Positions 1 through 5,547 of a stretch of DNA of 5,547 bases are shown piece after piece. The stretch spans positions 1 to 5,547 of the forward strand of contig CAMLEX010000369.1 in the NCBI GenBank assembly GCA_946479055.1, read 5' to 3'. The position numbers and the translations under genes were made by a program. How positions within the stretch are numbered: the first letter of the stretch is position 1; the number at the start of each line of letters is the position of its first letter. The notes beneath the pieces were generated by a model that worked only from the letters and a program-made list of their open reading frames with translations, had not been told where the DNA came from and searched no databases. Source of the DNA: an uncultured Bacteroidota bacterium. Lineage in GTDB: Bacteria > Bacteroidota > Bacteroidia > Chitinophagales > Chitinophagaceae.

Positions 1-669
1 TTCTTCCGGAGTTCGCTTCATTTGATTGATGCCGACATTTCCTTCAAATACCTTTTTATTATCCGTCGATATCTGCAGGTATATCATTGTATCCCTCTCA
101 AGCGGTTTATCGGTAATATAAATACAAGGACCCAGCGATGCACATGCGTCATAGGTTTTGGCCTGTGGCAAATACAATGGATTTTCTCCTTCAATGCTCC
201 GACTGCTCATGTCGTTGCCAATTGTATAACCGACTATTTTTCCTGAAGAAGTAACCACCAGTGTCAGCTCGGGTTCGGGCACATCCCAGGTAGAGTCTTT
301 GCGGATATTGACTTTCCCCTGGTGACCGACGATGCGATGAGGAGTTGATTTAAAAAACACTTCCGGTCTTTCTGCTTCGTACACTTTGGCATAAAAGTCG
401 GAGCCGCCGGTTGCTTTTGATTCTTCCTGTCTACCAACTTTACTTCTTAAATAGGTAACACCGCAAGCCCACAGTTCCTGTTTCTCACCTATGGGAGGAA
501 GCAATTCTTGTAGTACATCGTTGCTTTGCGCTTCGAGGGAGGAAGTAAGCGCCTGTGCTTTTTGAAAAAGGTGATCATCATTAACAAACGAATTCCAGTC
601 TTGTTTGCTTGCATAAAATTTATTGTCTTTCTCAATGACGATGCCGTTTTTTGTTTTATATAATTTCAT
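1..669 (-). CDS. Fumarylacetoacetate hydrolase-family protein, probable 2-keto-3-deoxy-pentonate dehydratase (3' end beyond window)
   Basis: The reading frame starts at ATG 669-667 and is open to the left edge, giving 223 residues; relatives of about 290-300 residues suggest roughly 70 are missing. The N-terminal part (about 1-65) is the variable domain, followed by WACGVTYLRSK (67-77). The catalytic FAH domain follows, with FFKSTPHRIVG (105-115), RKDSTWDVPEPEL (123-135) and GYTIGNDMSSR (147-157). Glu132, Glu134 and Asp153 fit the E-x-E...D divalent-metal site of the family. The DSTW-VPEPEL pattern resembles 2-keto-3-deoxy-D-arabinonate (or -xylonate) dehydratases such as Sulfolobus KdaD and Caulobacter XylX, which form 2-oxoglutarate semialdehyde in the cytoplasm. 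It is less like fumarylpyruvate or diketo-deoxy-fuconate hydrolases. It lies 66 bp after the sugar-acid dehydratase gene on the same strand with no terminator between, so co-transcription is likely. No clear Shine-Dalgarno sequence precedes the start. The FAH fold is very likely; the exact substrate and the sugar stereochemistry are inferred. Confidence 0.85.
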   Translation of the reverse strand, partial: MKLYKTKNGIVIEKDNKFYASKQDWNSFVNDDHLFQKAQALTSSLEAQSNDVLQELLPPIGEKQELWACGVTYLRSKVGRQEESKATGGSDFYAKVYEAERPEVFFKSTPHRIVGHQGKVNIRKDSTWDVPEPELTLVVTSSGKIVGYTIGNDMSSRSIEGENPLYLPQAKTYDACASLGPCIYITDKPLERDTMIYLQISTDNKKVFEGNVGINQMKRTPEE

Positions 670-735
670 CACACGTTTTTTAAACCCGTTAGTTTATATT
701 GCTGCCATTCAAATTTCTTTTGAGAAACTAGTATG

Positions 736-2460
736 TTAATGCGAATCCCTTGTGACTTCGGAACCTGAACTTCCTCTTAAGAAATCGAGATCTGCACCTT
801 TATCAGCGCCCATTACATGTTTTACATACATGCTGACATAGCCGCGTTTGGTTGAAGCTTGGGGCGCTATCCATGCAGCGCGACGTTTGGTCAGTTCTTC
901 ATCAGACACATGCAAATGCAATTTTCTTTCCTCTACATCCAGCTCGATGCTATCTCCGTTTTGCACCAGCGCCAGGTTGCCGCCGATAGCCGATTCAGGA
1001 GAGACATGTAATACAACTGTTCCATACGCTGTACCACTCATTCTGCCATCGCTGATGCGAACCATATCCTTTACTCCTTTTTCCAGTATCTTTTTCGGCA
1101 AGGCCATGTTGCCTACTTCGGGCATGCCAGGATAACCAACCGGCCCTACATACTTTAATACCATCACACAGTTTTCATCAATATCCAAATTGGGATCGTC
1201 AATTCGTGCATGATAGTCTTCTATGTTTTCGAATACGACGGCACGGCCGGTGTGTTTCATCAATGCAGGTGTGGCTGCGGAAGGTTTCATCACAGCACCA
1301 TTTAATGCAAGGTTTCCTTTTACCACCACGCAACCTGCTTCAGCGATAAAAGGTTTTTTGACACTGGCAATCACATCCTCGTTGTAACAATCAGCAGTGC
1401 CGGCAATATTATCCTGATGATTTTTACCAGTGACGGTAATCGCTTTTTTGTGCAAATGATCTTTTAATTCATTTAAGATAACCGGCAGCCCACCTGCATA
1501 AAAGAAATCTTCCATCAGGTATTTGCCGGAAGGCATAAGGTTTAATAGTAATGGTATTTTGCTTCCTACCGTATCAAAATCATCCAGGTTCAGATCAACA
1601 CCGATCCTTCCGGCAATAGCTGTTAAGTGAATAATGAAATTGGAAGAGCCACCCACGGCTGCATTGACCATGATGGCATTTTCGAAAGCTTCCCTTGTCA
1701 ATATTTTATCAATGGTTAAATTTTCTTTTACCATTTCCACAATTCTTCTGCCGCTCAATTGTGCCAATACTTTTTTTCTTGAATCGGCAGCAGGTATAGC
1801 AGCGGCTCCTGATAAAGTAAGTCCCAATGACTCCACCATGCAGGCCATGGTACTGGCCGTACCCATTGTCATGCAATGGCCAATGCTGCGGCTCATACAA
1901 CTTTCAGCAAACTCACATTCTACCTGTGTCATCTTTCCGGTCTTCATGTCTTCATCAAATTTCCATACATGCGTGCCGGATCCGATTGTTTGCCCTTTGT
2001 ATCGTCCGTTGAGCATCGGACCACCGGGCACTACAATAGTAGGCAAGCCAACACTCGATGCGCCCATAACAGTGGAAGGAGTTGTTTTATCACAACCGGT
2101 CAATAATACAACACCATCAATAGGATTGCCACGAATTGATTCCTCTGCATCCATACTAGCCAAATTGCGAAATAACATCGCTGTTGGTTTCAATAATGTT
2201 TCACCCAAACTCATAATAGGAAACTCTACCGGGAACCCACCGGCTTCCAGTACGCCTCTTTTCACGGATTCGGCAATATCACGGAAATGTGCATTGCACG
2301 GTGTCAGTTCGCTAAATGTATTGCAGATACCGATCACGGGACGGCCATCAAACATATCAGTAGGCATGCCCTGGTTTTTCATCCAGCTACGGTAAAGAAT
2401 TCCGTCTTTATCCTTGCGGCCAAACCAATCGTGGCTGCGCAGTTTTCTTTTTTCTTTCAT
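736..2460 (-). CDS. IlvD/Edd-family sugar-acid dehydratase, probable L-arabinonate (pentonate) dehydratase
   Basis: This complete 574-residue protein runs from ATG 2460-2458 to TAA 738-736. It should remove water from an aldonic acid such as L-arabinonate to give the 2-keto-3-deoxy acid in the cytoplasm, using an iron-sulfur cluster and Mg2+. Candidate cluster ligands are Cys55 (TPCN), Cys123 (TGCDKTTPS) and Cys196 (GHCMTMGTAS). Likely Mg2+ ligands are Glu87, Asp124, the probably carbamylated Lys125, and Glu448 (GMPEVGNM). Ser475 in DGRMSGTAYG is the expected catalytic base. The start (RSHDWFG, then WMKNQG, FDGRPVIG) and the tail (GADLDFLRG, ending RDSH) match the L-arabinonate dehydratase branch rather than biosynthetic IlvD or phosphogluconate dehydratase. 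The full length and intact residues suggest an active enzyme. Residues 270-275 read GGSSNF where many relatives have GGSTNA. It is the first gene after the susCD terminator and is followed by the FAH-family gene. D-xylonate, D-fuconate or D-galactonate remain possible substrates. Confidence 0.9.
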   Translation of the reverse strand: MKEKRKLRSHDWFGRKDKDGILYRSWMKNQGMPTDMFDGRPVIGICNTFSELTPCNAHFRDIAESVKRGVLEAGGFPVEFPIMSLGETLLKPTAMLFRNLASMDAEESIRGNPIDGVVLLTGCDKTTPSTVMGASSVGLPTIVVPGGPMLNGRYKGQTIGSGTHVWKFDEDMKTGKMTQVECEFAESCMSRSIGHCMTMGTASTMACMVESLGLTLSGAAAIPAADSRKKVLAQLSGRRIVEMVKENLTIDKILTREAFENAIMVNAAVGGSSNFIIHLTAIAGRIGVDLNLDDFDTVGSKIPLLLNLMPSGKYLMEDFFYAGGLPVILNELKDHLHKKAITVTGKNHQDNIAGTADCYNEDVIASVKKPFIAEAGCVVVKGNLALNGAVMKPSAATPALMKHTGRAVVFENIEDYHARIDDPNLDIDENCVMVLKYVGPVGYPGMPEVGNMALPKKILEKGVKDMVRISDGRMSGTAYGTVVLHVSPESAIGGNLALVQNGDSIELDVEERKLHLHVSDEELTKRRAAWIAPQASTKRGYVSMYVKHVMGADKGADLDFLRGSSGSEVTRDSH

Positions 2461-2463
2461 CTC

Positions 2464-2470
2464 AATGTTA
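2464..2470. repeat. Extra AATGTTA half-site next to the ilvD-family start
   Basis: The heptamer AATGTTA occurs here and again as the left arm of the palindrome at 2492-2504, in the same orientation and exactly 28 bp away. It ends 10 bp short of the TAA/TTA-rich leader's 5' neighbour and sits just ahead of the dehydratase start codon. If the palindrome is an operator, this could be a secondary half-site. It could also be chance in an AT-rich leader. Confidence 0.3.
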
Positions 2471-2491
2471 GTATTTTATACCTACGCATAT

Positions 2492-2504
2492 AATGTTAAA
2501 CATT
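2492..2504. promoter_or_regulatory. Perfect 13-bp palindrome, candidate operator for the dehydratase operon
   Basis: The sequence AATGTTAAACATT is a perfect inverted repeat: 6-bp arms around one central base. It lies 31-44 bp upstream of the dehydratase start and downstream of the candidate promoter, a position typical of a repressor operator. Its length and symmetry would suit a dimeric helix-turn-helix regulator, for example of the GntR or LacI families, but no regulator gene is visible in the window. That it is a binding site is inference. Confidence 0.4.
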
Positions 2505-2529
2505 TCAATCGCATGGTAGCGTTTTTCGA

Positions 2530-2567
2530 CAAATAATACGAAACCGAAAAATATTGATACAAACAAA
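2530..2567 (-). promoter_or_regulatory. Candidate Bacteroidota-type promoter for the dehydratase-FAH operon
   Basis: On the minus strand a TTTG box (2563-2560, with a second TTTG at 2567-2564) is followed 21 bp later by TATTATTTG (2538-2530). This approximates the Bacteroidota -33 TTTG and -7 TAnnTTTG elements, but has one extra base between TA and TTTG. Transcription would start near 2523 and give a leader of about 60 nt. It lies between the susCD terminator and the dehydratase gene, where a promoter is needed. The match is imperfect, and the surrounding DNA is AT-rich enough to produce such boxes by chance. Confidence 0.4.
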
Positions 2568-2618
2568 TTTCAACTTTTATCCTGCTGGTTATATCCTTGT
2601 TTTAGCATTTACATTTAT

Positions 2619-2647
2619 AAAAAACCTTTGTAGAAACAAAGGTTTTT
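2619..2647 (-). terminator. Rho-independent terminator after the susCD pair
   Basis: Arms at 2620-2630 and 2637-2647 form an 11-bp perfect hairpin (core CCTTTG/CAAAGG, flanked by A/T pairs) with a 6-nt loop. Read on the minus strand, the core stem is followed directly by six Ts (2624-2619). It begins 33 bp past the SusD-like stop codon, as expected for the end of the susCD transcript. The stem's A/T symmetry means it could also work on the plus strand, but no plus-strand gene is seen here. Confidence 0.8.
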
Positions 2648-2679
2648 GTTTGACTGCTTAAACTGCTGTTATGAAGAAC

Positions 2680-4269
2680 TCATGGTTTATCCCACCATAC
2701 TCTTGTACTTAACTTATCGCCGCCTTGTTCGGCAATAGCGGCTTCTACGTTTGTCGTATTAACTGAAAGTTCAGAAGTGGGATAACCGATCCGCCTGATA
2801 AATGTTCCATTGGGCACATCCGGATTGTTCGGTTGTCCGTAAGGGTTAGGTGTTAATGCCGGATAACCTGAACGCCGGAAGTTAGCGAAAGCCTCGGGGC
2901 CATTTAGGAAAGATGCTATCCAATATTGTGTATTTATTTGTTGCAATTCAGTACCTGCTCCCAATGGATTGGCAACAATGTAAGCATCCCTTGCAGCGGC
3001 TGGTACAGCACAACCAGCATCATAAGTAGCCATTTGATCCATGTGAGCTTTTATGCCATCGGCGAAATATTGAGCTGCACTGTTGCCCCCGGTTATCCAT
3101 CCCCTGAATGCAGCTTCTGCCAATAACAAATTTGTTTGCGCAGCAGTAACAAAAAACATAGGAGAAGAAGGCTTTACAATTCTTTTACGATCGGCCTGGC
3201 TATAATCATAAAAACTGGCAATGCCATCTGCGGTAGCCCTTGCAACGATAGTTCCATTATCATAGCCCATTGGCATCCCGATCTGGTCAGCGGGATTGGT
3301 TGTTATCGTTACATATGCAGGAGGAGCCGGAGGATTAGCATTTGAACTCGACATATCTCCTCCGCTCTTTGAACCTTTATAACGTATGGCGATAGAAGAT
3401 AAACGGGGATCGTTGTTATTCTTCAATTCATCAACAAAAGGTTTTGCAAGATAAAAATTGTTAGCCTCCGTACTGTTAAGCATATTTCCTGCCGGATTCA
3501 GATAGTTGGCATCGTGTCGCATATATGCATTGTCAGCATTGTCAGTGATCACTCCGCCTGCAAAAGCAGCCTGCACTGTTGATTGGGCTTTTGTTTGATC
3601 TATTTTACTAAGACGCATGCCAGCTCTTAGTAATAAAGAGTATCCAAGTTTTTTCCATTTAGCAATATTGCCGGAATATAAAACATCAGAAGTTTCCACC
3701 GTACCGGCAGCATCCAATGCAGCCGATGCCTCCGTTAGTTCCTGTATGAGCTTTGGATAAATATCCTCCTGCTGATCATATTTTGGAAAATTTATTAGAT
3801 CGGTCATACCAGCGCCGCCTTCTGTGTATGGAATAGCTCCGTAGGTATCTGTAAGTATCAAGAATGTATAAGCCTGCCAGATACGGATCATATTATAAAG
3901 ATTAGACCGTGCCGGTTCATCTTTTGTTTTGTCTATGGCATCATGGGTATATTTAATCACATTCTGATAATATACTGCCCATGTGGGAGCGCCGGTAACA
4001 TCGCGGCTGTCCTGGTTAAAGTTGCCACCTGCCAATACACCACCATTGGGCGTCACCATTTGCTGAACTATAGCCATCTCGTAGATCTGTGTTTTTGTAG
4101 GATAAGAAGTATTGATAATGGCATTATTTAAAAGAAGCACCGGATCCAATGTAGTAGGGTTTACCTTATTTACATTGAGTTCTTCTAATCCTTTATCACA
4201 TGAAGCAATAGCGCCCAGTGACAGTATTAATAAAAAATATTTAAGTATTTTTTTCATGAGTTGTTGCAT
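2680..4269 (-). CDS. SusD/RagB-family nutrient-binding outer-membrane lipoprotein
   Basis: This 529-residue protein is the surface lid and ligand-binding partner of the SusC channel encoded just upstream. The N-terminus has a lysine-rich start (MKKILK), a hydrophobic stretch (about 8-22) and a lipobox ending at Cys24, followed by DKGLEELNVN. That fits export by signal peptidase II and outer-membrane anchoring. Helical TPR-like segments follow: YYQNVIKYTHDAID (100-113), WQAYTFLILTDTYGAIPY (131-148), KWKKLGYSLLLRAGMRLS (204-221) and TNLLLAEAAFRGWITG (379-394). The C-terminal pattern FANFRRSGYP (461-470), RRIGYP (492-497) and RVWWDKP (523-529) is typical of the SusD-like_2 group (Pfam PF12771) rather than classical SusD. 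The first ATG overlaps the susC stop. A second ATG at 4257-4255 (Met5) begins a more typical MKK signal peptide and may be the true start. The glycan bound cannot be read from sequence. Confidence 0.93.
   Translation of the reverse strand: MQQLMKKILKYFLLILSLGAIASCDKGLEELNVNKVNPTTLDPVLLLNNAIINTSYPTKTQIYEMAIVQQMVTPNGGVLAGGNFNQDSRDVTGAPTWAVYYQNVIKYTHDAIDKTKDEPARSNLYNMIRIWQAYTFLILTDTYGAIPYTEGGAGMTDLINFPKYDQQEDIYPKLIQELTEASAALDAAGTVETSDVLYSGNIAKWKKLGYSLLLRAGMRLSKIDQTKAQSTVQAAFAGGVITDNADNAYMRHDANYLNPAGNMLNSTEANNFYLAKPFVDELKNNNDPRLSSIAIRYKGSKSGGDMSSSNANPPAPPAYVTITTNPADQIGMPMGYDNGTIVARATADGIASFYDYSQADRKRIVKPSSPMFFVTAAQTNLLLAEAAFRGWITGGNSAAQYFADGIKAHMDQMATYDAGCAVPAAARDAYIVANPLGAGTELQQINTQYWIASFLNGPEAFANFRRSGYPALTPNPYGQPNNPDVPNGTFIRRIGYPTSELSVNTTNVEAAIAEQGGDKLSTRVWWDKP
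4201..4269 (-). other. Lipoprotein signal peptide of the SusD-like protein
   Basis: Residues 1-23 carry positive charges (Lys6, Lys7, Lys10), a hydrophobic core (YFLLILSLGAI) and the lipobox tail AIAS. The acceptor Cys24 is encoded by TGT at 4200-4198. The Asp25 after the Cys does not suggest retention here, because Bacteroidota sort SusD-like lipoproteins to the cell surface by other signals. Cleavage before Cys24 and lipid attachment are inferred from family behaviour. Confidence 0.85.
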
Positions 4270-4271
4270 TA
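4255..4271 (-). promoter_or_regulatory. TAATG stop/start overlap of susC and susD with an alternative ATG 12 bp on
   Basis: The susC stop TAA (4271-4269) shares its last A with the upstream ATG of susD (4269-4267), which points to translational coupling and balanced synthesis of the two partners. An in-frame ATG at 4257-4255 gives a protein four residues shorter, with a textbook MKK signal-peptide start. Neither ATG has a clear Shine-Dalgarno sequence, so sequence alone does not decide the start. Confidence 0.65.
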
Positions 4272-5547
4272 AAATTTGATGTTTAAATTCACACCTAATC
4301 CTCTTGTACTGGGCACACCTGCTGATTCCAGGCCAATCATATTATCTCCACCATAGCCCACCGTTTCCGGATCTATATTATCCACCCATTTTTTGATGAT
4401 CAATAGATTGTTTGCTACAAAGTCGAGCTTAACTCCTTTGACAGGCCATTTGGCAGGAATGAATTTGGTAAAATCATAACCGAGGGTAATTTGGCGGAGT
4501 TTCCAGTAACCGGCATTGTAGATGACAGATTCAACAATCTGTTGTGAACGCAAATGTTCCCAATAGGTTTGTACTGCTGCCTTTGCCGTATTGTTTCCTC
4601 CCGATTGATCTACGCCTTCGCCAGTAACAAAACCGGTTTCACGGCCAACAAGTGTTCTTTTATGCAAACCATGACGAGTAGCATTGAAGTTAGTTCCTGA
4701 CAGCATCTTATTGCCTAACTTATAATCAATAAGTACCGACAAGTTGATTCCTTTATAATTAAAAGTATTGAGGAAGCCGCCGGTCCATTTAGGTAAACCA
4801 CTGCCAAACAAAATAAAACTTGGAGTACGCAAGGGTAAGCCACTGCTTTGAAAAATCATTTGTCCTTTAGCATCTCTTGAATAACCATACCCGGCTATTT
4901 GTCCCATTTCTTCACCTACAACTACCCTCACTTCACCGTTGAATGGGTGGCTGCCAATAGTAGCTCTCTCGCCAGGTGTCTTGGAGCTTATACTGATAAC
5001 TTTAGTAATGTTATAAGAAGTATTGGCTGAGAAACCCCATTTGAAATTTTTTGTTTCTATCGGTGATACAGTCAGCAAACCTTCAAATCCCTTATTATAA
5101 CTTTCACCGCTATTAATACGTGTATTTAAAAAGCCTGATGCATCTGATATTTGTACTGAAAAGATTTGATCAATTGTTGTCTTCTTATAAACTGCTACAT
5201 CTAACCCAACTTTGTTTTTAAATAACCTTAATTCTAAACCTGCTTCCACTTCTTTCACACTCATGGGTCTCAAATTAGGATTGGGCAAAGTAGTGCCGCT
5301 GGCTCCAACAGTGACAGCCGTACCTGAAGGGTTATTAATTGTGTTGGAATTAATAGAGTAAAACAACTGGTCGGCATAAGGACCCACGTCACCATCGCTA
5401 CCTACCTCGGCATATCCTACCCTGACTTTTCCAAAGGTCAACCATGGGATTGCGTCTTTTATGGTTTCGGAAAAAACATACGATCCGGAAACCGACGGAT
5501 AAATGATACCCATATTTTCCTTAGAAAGCGTGGATAACCAGTCCTTC
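4269..5547 (-). CDS. SusC/RagA-type TonB-linked outer-membrane transporter, C-terminal part (5' end beyond window)
   Basis: The frame is open from the right edge to TAA 4271-4269 and gives 425 residues of the C-terminal beta-barrel. The residues before the Met encoded at 5513-5511 (KDWLSTLSKEN) continue the SusC pattern into IYPSVSGSYVFSE, so that Met is internal, not a start. Other family marks are FGKVRVGYAEVGSDGDVGPY, LPNPNLRPMSVKEVEAGLEL with LFKNKVGLDVAVYKK, the GYWKLRQITLGYDF segment, and a final strand TRGLGVNLNIKF ending in Phe, as expected for Bam-dependent barrel insertion. The missing part should hold the signal peptide, carboxypeptidase-like domain, TonB box and plug. The protein would import oligosaccharides or other large nutrients using TonB energy, with the SusD-like lipoprotein as its lid. 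Full-length relatives are about 1000 residues, so more than half lies outside. The substrate is unknown; proximity to pentonate catabolism suggests a pentose-containing or acidic saccharide. Confidence 0.93.
   Translation of the reverse strand, partial: KDWLSTLSKENMGIIYPSVSGSYVFSETIKDAIPWLTFGKVRVGYAEVGSDGDVGPYADQLFYSINSNTINNPSGTAVTVGASGTTLPNPNLRPMSVKEVEAGLELRLFKNKVGLDVAVYKKTTIDQIFSVQISDASGFLNTRINSGESYNKGFEGLLTVSPIETKNFKWGFSANTSYNITKVISISSKTPGERATIGSHPFNGEVRVVVGEEMGQIAGYGYSRDAKGQMIFQSSGLPLRTPSFILFGSGLPKWTGGFLNTFNYKGINLSVLIDYKLGNKMLSGTNFNATRHGLHKRTLVGRETGFVTGEGVDQSGGNNTAKAAVQTYWEHLRSQQIVESVIYNAGYWKLRQITLGYDFTKFIPAKWPVKGVKLDFVANNLLIIKKWVDNIDPETVGYGGDNMIGLESAGVPSTRGLGVNLNIKF

Noticed and set aside
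22..246. A 74-codon open frame on the plus strand
   Set aside because: It is antisense to the FAH-domain gene, whose conserved motifs (PEPEL, GNDM) lie on or near this stretch in the other strand; it is not a credible protein.
670..735. A separate promoter for the FAH-family gene
   Set aside because: The 66-bp gap is AT-rich but has no TAnnTTTG-like box with a properly spaced TTTG and no terminator, so co-transcription with the dehydratase gene is simpler.
1634..2395. A 253-codon open frame on the plus strand
   Set aside because: It lies wholly antisense to the intact dehydratase gene, resembles no family I recognise, and has no sign of its own leader. It is best explained as a shadow of the coding bias of the real gene.
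736..2460. Dihydroxy-acid dehydratase (IlvD) of branched-chain amino acid synthesis, or 6-phosphogluconate dehydratase (Edd)
   Set aside because: The N-terminal DWFG...WMKNQG pattern, the GADLDFLRG...RDSH tail and the FAH-family neighbour fit sugar-acid dehydratases, and no ilv or Entner-Doudoroff genes are adjacent.
4269..5513. The ATG at 5513 as the start of a 414-residue protein
   Set aside because: The frame continues upstream to the window edge with SusC-like residues, and a protein starting here would lack the signal peptide and plug. The Met is internal to a truncated-by-window gene.
1..5547. CRISPR arrays, tRNA or rRNA genes, insertion sequences and riboswitches
   Set aside because: I saw no spaced direct repeats, no tRNA-like or rRNA sequence, no transposase or terminal inverted repeats, and no recognisable riboswitch core. 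Only the short 2461-2679 and 670-735 gaps are noncoding.

Overview
The window looks like chromosomal DNA from a member of the Bacteroidota, probably a Chitinophagaceae-like soil or water bacterium. The phylum call rests on a SusC/SusD outer-membrane pair, AT-rich leaders without clear Shine-Dalgarno sequences, and a candidate TTTG / TA-n-TTTG promoter. The family-level guess is weaker and rests on protein style alone. All four recognisable genes lie on the minus strand, so the order of transcription runs from the right edge to the left edge.

Positions 5547-4269 hold the C-terminal 425 residues of a SusC/RagA-type TonB-dependent transporter, whose 5' part lies outside the window. Its stop codon overlaps the start of a SusD-like outer-membrane lipoprotein gene (4269-2680) in a TAATG arrangement. 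A hairpin with a T tract at 2647-2619 then ends the susCD transcript. The 219-bp gap at 2679-2461 also holds a candidate promoter and a perfect 13-bp palindrome with an extra copy of its half-site. Both lie upstream of the next gene.

Positions 2460-736 encode a complete IlvD/Edd-family dehydratase that resembles L-arabinonate (sugar-acid) dehydratases over its whole length. After 66 bp comes a fumarylacetoacetate-hydrolase-fold protein (669-1, cut by the left edge) of the 2-keto-3-deoxy-pentonate dehydratase type. Together they give two consecutive dehydrations of a non-phosphorylative (Weimberg-type) pentose route: pentonate to 2-keto-3-deoxypentonate to 2-oxoglutarate semialdehyde. A semialdehyde dehydrogenase would complete the route to 2-oxoglutarate but is not in the window.

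The simplest reading is a small sugar-use locus. SusCD would import a pentose-containing or acidic saccharide across the outer membrane, and the cytoplasmic enzymes would oxidatively degrade the released pentose. The substrate link between the two halves is inference. I found no RNA genes, CRISPR arrays, insertion sequences or clearly novel system. The most notable points are the oxidative pentose pair beside SusCD and the palindromic candidate operator before the dehydratase gene.
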